From the NCBI GenBank assembly GCA_947623975.1, contig CANQHY010000005.1, positions 1-25,950 of the forward strand: DNA of 25,950 nt, read 5' to 3'. This DNA is from an uncultured Bacilli bacterium (GTDB lineage Bacteria; Bacillota_I; Bacilli_A; RF39; UBA660). The position numbers and the translations under genes are program-made. The notes beneath the pieces were generated by a model that was given only the letters and a program-made list of their open reading frames with translations, searched no databases and was not told where the DNA came from. Positions 7,940 to 16,459 of the stretch are shown piece by piece (the first letter of the stretch is position 1; every line of letters begins with the position of its first letter).

Positions 7940-8626
7940 TTGAGAAAAAGACCTTTATTATTGATAATTTTAATTATTTTAACAATAGTAAATGTTTTAT
8001 ATTATATAACAAAAAGTAGTGGTAACTATCTAAATACTTATTACATTACAAAAGTAGATTTTAGTTATAAAAAATATGAAGAAAAGATACATCCTTATGA
8101 AATCTCAGCTTATATTCCAATATCTAATTATGATTTATTAAACAAAGAAATAAATTATAAAATAAATAGAAAAATAAAAGCTTTTAAATATAATATTAAA
8201 AATATAGATGTTCAACAAAGTTTATGCTACACTCTAAATATAAAGTTTGATTTTTATTCTTATCAAAATTATCTTTCCTATGTTTTTTTTATAGAAGATT
8301 ATACTGGTGGTGCTCATCCCAATCACGAAATCTTTACAATTAATTATGATGAGGAAAATAACAAAATTATTGATATTAAAAATCTAAGAGAAATAAATCC
8401 AAAAGTTTTAGAGATACTTTCTTGTAAATCTCGGCAAATATTAATTACTAATTCGAAAATTGTCGATATTAATATGCTAATGGAAGGAACAAGACCAAAA
8501 GAAGAAAATTTTAATAATTTTGCCTTTTCTAATCATGGTTTAATTTTATTTTTTAACTATTATCAGGTAGCTCCTTATAGTTCAGGTAGTTTTGAAATTG
8601 AGGTTTCTTATGATGATATATTTTAA
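7940..8626 (+). CDS. Membrane-anchored DUF3298 (RsiV/PdaC-like) protein
   Basis: Probable surface protein of unknown role. After a short basic start (RKR) there is one hydrophobic helix (about residues 5-22), then an extracellular domain. Two hallmarks of the DUF3298 family are visible: GGAHPNH in the middle and YYQVAPYSSG near the end, with ISAYIPI upstream as in the DUF4163/DUF3298 pair. Relatives include the lysozyme-sensing anti-sigma factor RsiV and the peptidoglycan deacetylase PdaC, but neither a sigma factor nor a deacetylase domain is present here. TTG 7940 is chosen because GGTGA at 7930-7934 stands 5 nt before it, the same spacing style as the marR-like gene; ATG 7928 is in frame but lacks a binding site. 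Probably co-transcribed with the next gene (29-nt gap). Confidence 0.7.
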   Translation: MRKRPLLLIILIILTIVNVLYYITKSSGNYLNTYYITKVDFSYKKYEEKIHPYEISAYIPISNYDLLNKEINYKINRKIKAFKYNIKNIDVQQSLCYTLNIKFDFYSYQNYLSYVFFIEDYTGGAHPNHEIFTINYDEENNKIIDIKNLREINPKVLEILSCKSRQILITNSKIVDINMLMEGTRPKEENFNNFAFSNHGLILFFNYYQVAPYSSGSFEIEVSYDDIF

Positions 8627-8655
8627 TGTAATATTATATGTAGAGGAGAAAAATT

Positions 8656-9375
8656 ATGAAAAAAATAGCAATATTTAGTGACATACACGGAAATTATCAA
8701 GCTTTAAAAAGTATATTAGAAGATATTAGCAAAGATGATTATGACTACGTTATATGCCTTGGTGATGTTGTTGGTATAGGTCCTAATTCTAAAGAGTGTT
8801 TAGATGCTCTTATAGATTCTAATGTAATTATGATATTAGGAAATCATGAAAGATATGTATTAAACGATAAATCAAGGAAAAGATTATCTTCTGATTTAGT
8901 TGAGCATGAAAAATGGGTAGAAAGTCTGTTATCAGAAAAAGAATTTTCTTATTTAAGGAATTGTTTACTTCGTAAAGATTTGTTAATTGAGGGAAAAATA
9001 TTTAGTTTTTCGCATTTTTTGATTGAAGATGAAAATAGTGATTATCCATTTTATTCACTAGATATATTAAAGGATGATTCCGTTAAAGAAATTATAAAAA
9101 ATTATGAAGCTGACTACATTTTTTGTGGACATTATCACGACGATTTTGAAATATTCGGTCTAAATAAATACTTCCAGATTATTAAAAGTAGTGGTGTAAA
9201 TATTAGCAATATTTGTTCTTATTTAACACTCGAAATAAAAGATAATCTAACTATTGTAAAAAGAAAAGATATTACCTATGATAGAGAAAATTTTGAAAAA
9301 AGTATAAAAGATGCTAGTTATCCTAAAAGAGAACATATGGCAGAACATCTTTTTGGGATTAACTTGAATAAATAA
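8656..9375 (+). CDS. Calcineurin-like metallophosphoesterase
   Basis: Cytoplasmic two-metal phosphoesterase of unknown substrate. The 239 residues carry all family metal-site motifs in order: FSDIHGNYQAL (about 7-17), LGDVVGIGPNS (about 35-45), LGNHERYV (about 61-68), a histidine in SFSHF and the C-terminal CGHYHDDF. The layout suits the small YfcE-like/Metallophos_2 group that acts on phosphodiesters. AGAGGAGA (8642-8649) is 6 nt before the ATG. It follows the DUF3298 gene by 29 nt and ends at a terminator, so the two may form a small operon. No signal peptide is seen. Confidence 0.85.
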   Translation: MKKIAIFSDIHGNYQALKSILEDISKDDYDYVICLGDVVGIGPNSKECLDALIDSNVIMILGNHERYVLNDKSRKRLSSDLVEHEKWVESLLSEKEFSYLRNCLLRKDLLIEGKIFSFSHFLIEDENSDYPFYSLDILKDDSVKEIIKNYEADYIFCGHYHDDFEIFGLNKYFQIIKSSGVNISNICSYLTLEIKDNLTIVKRKDITYDRENFEKSIKDASYPKREHMAEHLFGINLNK

Positions 9376-9395
9376 TAGCTTTGTTATTATTATAG

Positions 9396-9423
9396 AGGTT
9401 TCACATTTTTGTGTAACCTTTTT
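9396..9423 (+). terminator. Terminator after the metallophosphoesterase gene
   Basis: AGGTT/AACCT and CACA/TGTG stems (one T-T mismatch, TTTT loop) followed by five T. Confidence 0.75.
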
Positions 9424-9425
9424 AA

Positions 9426-9454
9426 TTGACAATAATATCTTATAGGTGTAGTAT
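9426..9454 (+). promoter_or_regulatory. Promoter of the MarR-ABC exporter operon
   Basis: A perfect TTGACA (9426-9431), 17-nt spacer and TAGTAT (9449-9454). Transcription would begin about 9461, inside the operator palindrome. Confidence 0.75.
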
Positions 9455-9459
9455 GTTAA

Positions 9460-9477
9460 TAGTTTCCACGGAAACTA
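9460..9477 (+). promoter_or_regulatory. Palindromic operator, probably for the MarR-type repressor
   Basis: A perfect 8-bp inverted repeat TAGTTTCC-ac-GGAAACTA covers the transcription start and ends where AAGGTGA begins. Binding here would block initiation, so the repressor very likely controls itself and the two exporter genes downstream. Confidence 0.75.
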
Positions 9478-9487
9478 AGGTGATGAT

Positions 9488-9934
9488 ATGTCCAGTAATA
9501 AAGAAAGCTCAAAAATGTTGTATTATATGAAAAAAAGTAGAGAATTATATGACTATGTTATAGAAAAAAAAGCAATAGAGTGTGGTATTACAAAACAAGA
9601 AGCTGATATCTTATTGTTCTTTTATAATAATAAGAATTTGGATAGGGCAATCGATGCAGTTACTTATAGAGGCTTTTCAAAGTCATACGTTTCTAAAGCT
9701 TTAGCTCTTCTTTTGGAACGAGGCCTTGTTGAAATTAAGTCCGATAATATTGATAAAAGATATCAAAGAATAATAATATTAGATAAGGCAAGTAATATAG
9801 TTTCTTGTCTAAAGGATACTCAAAAGAGGTATTTTGATTCTATTAAAAAGGGGATTTCTAAGGAAGATTTTATGGTTCATATAAAGGTTATTGACACGAT
9901 GATTGAAAATGTAAAAAATATGATGAAAGGATGA
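9488..9934 (+). CDS. MarR-family transcriptional repressor
   Basis: Winged-helix regulator of 148 residues. The family pattern is clear: an N-terminal helix, GITKQEADILLFFY (about 34-47), recognition helix FSKSYVSKALALLLERGLV (about 62-80), wing with IDKRYQRIIIL and a C-terminal dimerisation helix. Such proteins usually release DNA when they bind a small molecule. It is the first gene of an operon with two ABC exporter subunits (4-nt gap) and sits right behind a palindromic operator, so I infer that it senses a toxic compound pumped by the exporter. AAGGTGA at 9477-9483 sets the ATG at 9488. The ligand is not predictable. Confidence 0.85.
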   Translation: MSSNKESSKMLYYMKKSRELYDYVIEKKAIECGITKQEADILLFFYNNKNLDRAIDAVTYRGFSKSYVSKALALLLERGLVEIKSDNIDKRYQRIIILDKASNIVSCLKDTQKRYFDSIKKGISKEDFMVHIKVIDTMIENVKNMMKG

Positions 9935-9938
9935 TTTT

Positions 9939-11699
9939 ATGTTTAAAATTATAAAAAACTTTAGTAAAAAAGATGTTGCAATTATTTTTATTTGTATTGC
10001 ACTAATATCTTTTCAGGTTTGGCTTGATTTAAAGCTTCCTGATTATATGTCTACAATAACAGCTCTTTTACAGTCTGAAAATACAGAGATAAAAGAAATT
10101 TTAGAGCAAGGTGGCTATATGCTATTATGTGCTGGTGGAAGTTTAATATCGGCCATTATTGTTGGCTATCTTGCATCACTATTATCAGCTACTTTCTCTA
10201 AAAATGTTAGAAGAAAAATATTCAGTAAAGTGCAAAGTTTTGGCATGGAAGAAATAAAGAAATTTTCGACTAGTAGCTTAATTACTAGGACAACAAATGA
10301 TATTACTAATGTCGAAATGTTTATTGCTATGGGGTTACAATTATTGATTAAAGCTCCAATAACAGCTGTGTGGGCAATATTTAAAATACTTAATAAAAGT
10401 TGGCAATGGAGTGCTATTACAGGAGGCGCTGTAGTAATTCTTCTTTCGATGGTAGTAATTCTTATGATTATTGTATTGCCAAGATTTAAAATAGTTCAAA
10501 AACTAATCGATAATATAAATGGACTTACTAGAGAAAACCTAATGGGAATAAGAGTTATTAGAGCTTTTAATGCTGAGGGATATCAGGAAGAAAAATTTGA
10601 AAAAGGTAATACAAAACTTACTAATACGCAATTGTTTAATCAGAGAGCAATGGCAGTGATGCAGCCAGTTATGTATTTGGTTATGAATTGTCTTACTCTT
10701 GCTATTTATTTTGTTGGAGCTTATTTAATTAACGAAGCAAGTTTAATGGATAAGATTGAAATATTTAGTAATATGGTTGTATTTACAAGTTACGCTATGC
10801 AAGTAATAATGTCATTTTTGATGCTTGCTATGATATTTGTAATGTATCCACGTGCTAGTGTTTCTGTAGATCGTATAAACGAAATTTTAGAAACTAAATC
10901 GAGCATAATGGATGGCTTTTTAGAAGATGATAATTACATTACTGGTGAGGTAGAATTTAGAAATGTCTCTTTTAAATATCCTGATTCTGAAGAGTATGTT
11001 TTAAAAAATATTTCTTTTGTAGCTAGGAAGGGTGAAACAGTAGCTTTCATTGGTTCTACTGGTAGTGGAAAATCTACTTTAATTAACCTTGTTCCAAGGT
11101 TTTATGATGCGACAGAAGGAGAAGTATTAGTAGATGGAGTAAATGTCAAAGAATATAAATTGGAAGCTTTAAATAATAAACTTGGATACGTTCCCCAAAA
11201 AGCTGTAATGTTTAATGGCAGTGTAAAATATAATGTCGCTTATGGTGATAGTGGTAGAAAAAACATTACTTTAGACAAAATAAAAGAAGCTATCGATGTA
11301 GCTCAAGGAAAAGATTTCGTCGAAAAAATGGAAAACAAATACGACTCTAATATTGCCCGTGGTGGAACTAATATATCTGGTGGACAAAAACAAAGACTGG
11401 CTATAGCAAGAGCTATTGCTAAAAATCCTGAAATTTATATTTTCGATGACTCTTTTTCAGCTTTGGATTATAAAACTGATTATCAACTTAGAAATAAATT
11501 AAAAAAATATACGAAAGATGCGACTAGCTTAATTGTAGCTCAGAGAATAGGTACTATTATAAATGCCGATAAAATATTAGTCTTGGATCAGGGTAGATGT
11601 GTTGGAATAGGTACACATAAGGAACTTTTGAAAAAATGTGCTGTCTATAGAGAAATAGCTTATTCACAATTATCAAAGGAGGAGTTAGAAAATGAGTAA
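9939..11699 (+). CDS. Heterodimeric ABC multidrug exporter, subunit 1 (degenerate ATP site)
   Basis: Half-transporter with six transmembrane helices (first about 320 residues) and a C-terminal nucleotide-binding domain, 586 residues. Walker A is GSTGSGKST and the signature is ISGGQKQR, but Walker B ends IFDDSFS, with Asp in place of the catalytic Glu, and the switch position is AQR rather than AHR. Known heterodimers such as BmrCD and LmrCD have exactly this: one subunit supplies a weakened catalytic site. The intact SGGQ signature would complete the active site of the partner encoded next, whose start overlaps by 8 nt. Located in the plasma membrane. The substrate is unknown; the MarR gene upstream suggests an amphipathic drug or peptide. 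Confidence 0.9.
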   Translation: MFKIIKNFSKKDVAIIFICIALISFQVWLDLKLPDYMSTITALLQSENTEIKEILEQGGYMLLCAGGSLISAIIVGYLASLLSATFSKNVRRKIFSKVQSFGMEEIKKFSTSSLITRTTNDITNVEMFIAMGLQLLIKAPITAVWAIFKILNKSWQWSAITGGAVVILLSMVVILMIIVLPRFKIVQKLIDNINGLTRENLMGIRVIRAFNAEGYQEEKFEKGNTKLTNTQLFNQRAMAVMQPVMYLVMNCLTLAIYFVGAYLINEASLMDKIEIFSNMVVFTSYAMQVIMSFLMLAMIFVMYPRASVSVDRINEILETKSSIMDGFLEDDNYITGEVEFRNVSFKYPDSEEYVLKNISFVARKGETVAFIGSTGSGKSTLINLVPRFYDATEGEVLVDGVNVKEYKLEALNNKLGYVPQKAVMFNGSVKYNVAYGDSGRKNITLDKIKEAIDVAQGKDFVEKMENKYDSNIARGGTNISGGQKQRLAIARAIAKNPEIYIFDDSFSALDYKTDYQLRNKLKKYTKDATSLIVAQRIGTIINADKILVLDQGRCVGIGTHKELLKKCAVYREIAYSQLSKEELENE

Positions 11700-13500
11700 C
11701 GAAGAATTGAAAAGCAAACCTCGTCGTGGTGGACCTAGAATTGCTGAAAAGCCAAAAGATTTTAAAACAGCTATAAAAAAGATGATTACTTATTTAAAAA
11801 AGTTTATGCCTTTTATTGTCGTGGCACTTATTCTTGCCTCTATTAGTTCTGTTCTTTCGATTATAGGACCAAATAAATTAAAAGATTTGACTAACGTTAT
11901 AACGGATGGCCTTTTAACAGGTATAGATTTTAAAAGAGTTAAAACAATATGTCTATTCTTATTATCAATTTATTTATTAAGTGCTATTTTTAACTTTATT
12001 CAAACGATTATTATGACAAATGTAGCTAATAATTTTGCTAAACAATTAAGGAGTAGTATTTCTAAGAAAATTAATAAGCTTCCTTTAAAGTATTTCGACA
12101 ATAATAGTTATGGTGATATATTATCAAGAGTAACAAATGACGTCGATACAATTGCTATGACTATGCATAACAGTCTTAGTGGTTTAGTAAGTGCCATAAC
12201 TCTTTTTATTGGATCGATTATTATGATGTTTGCTACTAATTGGATTATGGCAATAAGTGGTATAGTAGCATCTACCCTTGGATTTATGTTAATGTTTTTA
12301 ATTCTTTCAAAGTCACAAAAGTATTTTATGGCAAGGCAAGTCGAATTGGGAAGACTTAATGGTCATATTGAGGAAATATATACTAATCACAATATTGTTA
12401 GAGCCTATAATGGTCAAATGGAATCATTAGAAAAGTTTGATAAATATAACGAAAAGGTATTTGATTGCAATAGAAAAAGTCAATTTTTATCTGGTATGAT
12501 GCAACCTATAATGTCTTTTGTTGGTAATTTTAGTTATCTTGTTGTTTGTGTTGTCGGTGCTATATTAGTAATGAATGATCAGATATCTTTTGGTGTCATC
12601 GTAGCATTTATGATATATGTAAGACTATTTACTAATCCGTTATCACAAATAGCTCAAGGAATGTCTAATTTGCAATCAACAGCAGCAGCTGCTGAAAGAG
12701 TTTTTGAATTTTTAGAAGAAAAAGAAATGTCTAGCGAAGAAACTATTAACAGACGTCTTCAAAAATCTAAAGTAAGAGGAAACATTATTTTTGATCACGT
12801 TAAATTCGGTTATAATAACGATCAAATCATCATAAAAGATTTTTGCTGTAACGTAAAACCGGGACAAAAGATAGCTATAGTAGGACCAACTGGAGCAGGA
12901 AAGACAACGATGGTAAATTTGCTTATGAAATTTTATGAGATAAATTCTGGTGACATTATAATAGATGGCGTTTCAGTAAGAGAATTATCACGTGAAAATG
13001 TTCATGATTTATTTATAATGGTTCTTCAAGATACTTGGCTATTTAATGGTACCATAAGAGATAATATCAAATATAATAAAGAAAATGTAACGGATGAAGA
13101 AATAATGAATGCTTTAAATGTCGTTGGAGTAGATCATTTTGTAAAATCTCTTCCTAAAGGATTGGATTACATGCTTACTGATAGTGAAAGTATTTCAGCC
13201 GGACAAAAACAATTACTTACAATTGCTAGAGGAATGATCAAAGACTCGCCATTCTTGATATTAGATGAAGCTACATCATCGGTTGACACACGTACAGAAG
13301 AATTGGTTCAAAAAGCCATGGATAAATTAACAGAAGGAAGAACATCTTTTATAATTGCTCATCGTCTTTCTACGATTAAAAACGCTGATTTGATTTTAGT
13401 TATGAAAGATGGTAATATCATTGAACAAGGTAGTCATAAAGAATTAATGAATCAAAATGGTTTTTATGCTGAACTATATAATTCACAGTTCAAAAAATAA
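11692..13500 (+). CDS. Heterodimeric ABC multidrug exporter, subunit 2 (catalytic ATP site)
   Basis: Second half-transporter, 602 residues: a basic N-terminal extension (KSKPRRGGPR), six transmembrane helices and a C-terminal nucleotide-binding domain. Walker A GPTGAGKTT, Walker B LILDEATSSVD with catalytic Glu, and AHRLSTI with the switch His are intact, while the signature is altered to ISAGQKQ. This complements subunit 1: its own Walker motifs plus the SGGQ of the partner form the working site, and its altered signature belongs to the degenerate site. AAAGGAGG (11675-11682) inside the end of the previous gene is 9 nt before the ATG, so expression is coupled. A terminator follows. This is a type IV (ABCB-like) exporter; the substrate is unknown. 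Confidence 0.92.
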   Translation: MSNEELKSKPRRGGPRIAEKPKDFKTAIKKMITYLKKFMPFIVVALILASISSVLSIIGPNKLKDLTNVITDGLLTGIDFKRVKTICLFLLSIYLLSAIFNFIQTIIMTNVANNFAKQLRSSISKKINKLPLKYFDNNSYGDILSRVTNDVDTIAMTMHNSLSGLVSAITLFIGSIIMMFATNWIMAISGIVASTLGFMLMFLILSKSQKYFMARQVELGRLNGHIEEIYTNHNIVRAYNGQMESLEKFDKYNEKVFDCNRKSQFLSGMMQPIMSFVGNFSYLVVCVVGAILVMNDQISFGVIVAFMIYVRLFTNPLSQIAQGMSNLQSTAAAAERVFEFLEEKEMSSEETINRRLQKSKVRGNIIFDHVKFGYNNDQIIIKDFCCNVKPGQKIAIVGPTGAGKTTMVNLLMKFYEINSGDIIIDGVSVRELSRENVHDLFIMVLQDTWLFNGTIRDNIKYNKENVTDEEIMNALNVVGVDHFVKSLPKGLDYMLTDSESISAGQKQLLTIARGMIKDSPFLILDEATSSVDTRTEELVQKAMDKLTEGRTSFIIAHRLSTIKNADLILVMKDGNIIEQGSHKELMNQNGFYAELYNSQFKK

Positions 13501-13523
13501 TAGGGTTTTGTTTAGTTAAATAG

Positions 13524-13557
13524 AAGTGAACAGGTTAAAAGAACTGTTTACTTTTTT
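13524..13557 (+). terminator. Terminator of the exporter operon
   Basis: 10-bp stem (13524-13533 with 13544-13553, one G.U) followed by a run of T. Confidence 0.85.
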
Positions 13558-13649
13558 CTATTATTTTGTAAATTTCTTTAAATTATTTTACCTCTCGATT
13601 ATAATAAATGACTAAATTTAAATAAGTTCTTTCTATGGATAGATTTTTG

Positions 13650-13658
13650 TGTTATAAT
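13650..13658 (+). promoter_or_regulatory. Promoter of the Clp-like AAA+ gene, extended -10
   Basis: TGT plus a perfect TATAAT (13653-13658). The -35 (TTTCTA) is weak. AGGAGG (13669-13674) follows, 8 nt before the start. Confidence 0.6.
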
Positions 13659-13682
13659 TAATGATACTAGGAGGTTGTTTTT

Positions 13683-15785
13683 ATGGATGAGAGATTAGTT
13701 AATTTTGAAGCTAATTTTAGTGTTTTAGATCGTTATGGTGAAGATATAACTGATAGTTCGTATATCACAAATCCTGCTATCGGTAGAGATCAACAAATTA
13801 AAGAGTTAATTCTCGTCCTTTTAACGCCTGAAAAGTCTGCTATTTTGATTGGTAAACCTGGCATTGGTAAAACAGCAATAGTAGAAGGACTTGCTTACAG
13901 AATTCAAAAAGGTGATGTTCCAGATGCTCTTAAGGGATATAAAATTATAAATCTTAAGACAGCCTCACTGTTGGGTACTATGCCAAGTGGTGAAAGTAAA
14001 GTTCAAAAGATGATTGATGAATTAAAACAACGTGAAAAAGTAATTTTGTTTATCGATGAAATTCATATGTTAATAGGAGCAACCGATTCTTCTTCTTTAG
14101 ATTTTGCTAATATTTTTAAGGAAGGGCTTGGTCGTGGTAGCATAAAGGTAGTAGGGGCTACTACTACTGAAGAATATGAACGTTATATTTTAAGAGATAA
14201 AGCCTTTACAAGACGTTTTCAAAAGATAGAAGTTCCAGAACCAACAAGGGATGAAACTATTAAAATAATGATGGGTACATTGCCAAAATTTGAAAAACAA
14301 ACAGGAAGAAAAATGAAATATACCCCTTTTATTCAAGAGCGAATAATGAGCTTCCTAGTAGATATAACCAGTGAATATAAAAGAGTTTTTTCTCTTGGTT
14401 CAAGATATCCTGATGTTTGCTTAACGCTTTTGAAGCAAGCTTTTTCTTATACAGTTTATGATAATCGTGGCTATATGGATATTTTTGATGTAAGAAAAGC
14501 AATTGAGAATAGTAAAAATATTTACCCTGATGTTATAAAAAAAGAATTGCCAAATTTCGATAAAATGTTCAATGATATAATTTTGGAGGAACGTGGTGAA
14601 AAGCCAGTTGAAGAATGGCGTAGGGAAAGTGGACCAACCAGGTATGAACAAGACCAAATGTCAAACAAAATCTTAACTAATAATAACTTAAAACATAATG
14701 ATGTAAGTAATAATCTAAAAGTGCTAGAATCAATACCTTCAATAATAGATAAGACAAGTTTGAGAGAGGAAAAACCGGTTAAAGCGATACTTAAAAAAAA
14801 TTCGCAAAATAATCTTTTTGCCAAAATCGGATCAACATCTGTATCGCATGGTTTAAAAGATAGATTTAACAGTGGTACTTATTCGAAGAAACTTGATGAT
14901 ATTTTATTATCTAGTGAAATAGGTGTAATAAAGGAAGAGGAGAAAAAAACTAAAAATATGGAAGTAAAAGTTAATCGCGAAGATTTTGATGCTAAAAATA
15001 TAACGGATTTTCTTCTGGGAAAGCCTATAGCTAGTACGATAGAAGATAAAGAATTACCTGAAATGAAAGAAGCATATGTTTATAAATCGGATAATATTTT
15101 AGATAAGGAAAATAATTCTAAGTTTAATAATCTTATACTTACTGATGAAAAAAAATCAAATACAAGTAATCTAAAAAAGGAAAAAGAAAATAATCCAAGT
15201 TATATGCCACCTAAAGAAAATATCAATGAAAATAGATTATATAACAATAATCGTAATAATGAAACTTTATTCGGTGCATCAATGTACGATGTTAAAGAAA
15301 ACAACGATCCGGTTGTTGAGAAACAAACTGATATATATGGGCAATTAATTGTACCTGATAACAATATGGTAATAAAAAATGGAAAAATATTAGATAACGA
15401 TTATTATTTCGATAATAACATCATTGGAAATTTTAATAATGGTAGCAGTAACAGGTCAAATGTAGATACTCCTTCTGTTGAAAAAAAATGGAAATTTATA
15501 GATGATTCTATATTTTCTAGTAATAGTAATAATAATCAAAATCAATCTAATAGTAGTAATAAAAATTTAAATGACGATAGGATAGAAAAGTTTATTAATT
15601 TCAATGAATTAAATTCTAAGGAATATGCTAAAGCTAATATTAATGGTTCTTATATAAATGTTGAAAATAATAATAAAATTCAATCTAATGGTAATCAAAG
15701 TAATCTTACTAAGCAAGTGGATTTAAGTTTAAATGAAAATGACAGCGATAACGATAATTATTTTGATGATTTTTATGATAATTAA
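13683..15785 (+). CDS. Single-module Clp D1-like AAA+ ATPase with long Asn-rich tail
   Basis: The first about 310 of 700 residues resemble the D1 AAA+ module of ClpB/ClpC: NPAIGRDQQIKEL, Walker A GKPGIGKT (57-64), Walker B ILFIDE (121-126), sensor 1 GATTTEEYERY, arginines in FTRRFQ (177-178) and a sensor-2-like SRYPD. The aromatic KYRG pore loop of Clp unfoldases is replaced by MPSG (100-103). There is no N-terminal Clp repeat domain, middle domain or D2 module. The remaining about 390 residues are low-complexity, rich in Asn, Lys, Asp and Ser, with no membrane segment and an acidic end (YFDDFYDN). It is therefore not a standard unfoldase; a remodelling or scaffold role is possible but unproven. 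It is a single-gene transcript, convergent with the cotJ genes. Confidence 0.75.
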   Translation: MDERLVNFEANFSVLDRYGEDITDSSYITNPAIGRDQQIKELILVLLTPEKSAILIGKPGIGKTAIVEGLAYRIQKGDVPDALKGYKIINLKTASLLGTMPSGESKVQKMIDELKQREKVILFIDEIHMLIGATDSSSLDFANIFKEGLGRGSIKVVGATTTEEYERYILRDKAFTRRFQKIEVPEPTRDETIKIMMGTLPKFEKQTGRKMKYTPFIQERIMSFLVDITSEYKRVFSLGSRYPDVCLTLLKQAFSYTVYDNRGYMDIFDVRKAIENSKNIYPDVIKKELPNFDKMFNDIILEERGEKPVEEWRRESGPTRYEQDQMSNKILTNNNLKHNDVSNNLKVLESIPSIIDKTSLREEKPVKAILKKNSQNNLFAKIGSTSVSHGLKDRFNSGTYSKKLDDILLSSEIGVIKEEEKKTKNMEVKVNREDFDAKNITDFLLGKPIASTIEDKELPEMKEAYVYKSDNILDKENNSKFNNLILTDEKKSNTSNLKKEKENNPSYMPPKENINENRLYNNNRNNETLFGASMYDVKENNDPVVEKQTDIYGQLIVPDNNMVIKNGKILDNDYYFDNNIIGNFNNGSSNRSNVDTPSVEKKWKFIDDSIFSSNSNNNQNQSNSSNKNLNDDRIEKFINFNELNSKEYAKANINGSYINVENNNKIQSNGNQSNLTKQVDLSLNENDSDNDNYFDDFYDN

Positions 15786-15792
15786 AATGTTT

Positions 15793-15827
15793 AAGATTTG
15801 TGTATTTTTACACAAGTTTTTTTATGT
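15793..15827 (+). terminator. Terminator of the AAA+ gene
   Basis: A 12-bp stem with two G.U pairs and a TTTT loop (15793-15804 with 15809-15820) runs into T. Confidence 0.8.
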
Positions 15828-15860
15828 GGTTAAAATGAAAAGTTTTATTAGATGTAAATT

Positions 15861-15885
15861 AAAAAAGCACCTATATTATAGGTAC
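15861..15885 (-). terminator. Terminator of cotJC
   Basis: On the minus strand, ACCTAT pairs with ATAGGT (15878-15883 with 15869-15874) and is followed by six T (15861-15866). Confidence 0.65.
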
Positions 15886-15897
15886 TATATGGTATCT

Positions 15898-16458
15898 TTA
15901 TTTTAAGTTTTTACTTTTGTAATATTCACAGAGATCTTTAAATCTATTAAAATGTACAATTTCTCTTTGACGTAACCATAGTAGTGGTTTAATTACATCT
16001 GGGTCAGTTGCTAGATCAATTAGGTTTTCATATACGGCACGAGCTTTCTGTTCGGCAGCCATATCTTCATATAAGTCAGCTATAGCATCACCTGTAGATG
16101 CAAAATATGCAACAGTAAATGGCACACCATTAGCATCGGTCGGATATAGAGATTTGTTGTGTTCAGCATAATGACTACCAAGACCTGCTTGTTCTAATTC
16201 TTCTAGGGTTGCATCTTTTGTAAGTTGATAAATCATTGTTGAAATCATTTCTATGTGTGCTAATTCTTCTGTTCCAATATCGGTAAGAAGAGCTTTGCCT
16301 CTATCATCTGGCATTGTATATCTTTGATTTAAATACCTTAATGCTGCAGCAAGTTCGCTATTAGAGCCGCCATATTGAGTAACAAGATATTTAGCCATTT
16401 TTAAATCTTTTTTCTTAATGTCAATAGGATATTGCAATCTTTTATGATATTGCCACAT
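15898..16458 (-). CDS. cotJC: Spore coat protein CotJC, manganese-catalase family
   Basis: Di-manganese catalase-like protein of the spore coat in Bacilli and Clostridia. The 186 residues match the short CotJC form and keep every expected metal ligand: Glu35 in GGSNSELAAAL, Glu65 and His68 in TEELAHIE, Glu136 in MAAEQKAR and His169 in REIVHFNRF. Also typical are MWQYHKRLQYPI at the start and RYLNQRY. The start is set by a G-rich site GAGGGGGG just upstream, inside the end of cotJB; only 1 nt separates the two genes. Its presence indicates a spore-forming organism or a recent descendant of one. It may remove hydrogen peroxide or be structural. Confidence 0.93.
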   Translation of the reverse strand: MWQYHKRLQYPIDIKKKDLKMAKYLVTQYGGSNSELAAALRYLNQRYTMPDDRGKALLTDIGTEELAHIEMISTMIYQLTKDATLEELEQAGLGSHYAEHNKSLYPTDANGVPFTVAYFASTGDAIADLYEDMAAEQKARAVYENLIDLATDPDVIKPLLWLRQREIVHFNRFKDLCEYYKSKNLK

Positions 16459-16459
16459 A

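Noticed and set aside
14421..14824. Two minus-strand open frames inside the AAA+ gene
   Set aside because: Both are opposite the coding strand, in AT-rich sequence, without start signals.
15500..15780. Repetitive AAT/AGT-rich stretch as a tandem repeat or CRISPR-like array
   Set aside because: No regular unit or spacing; it is the codon pattern of an Asn/Ser-rich protein tail in an open frame.
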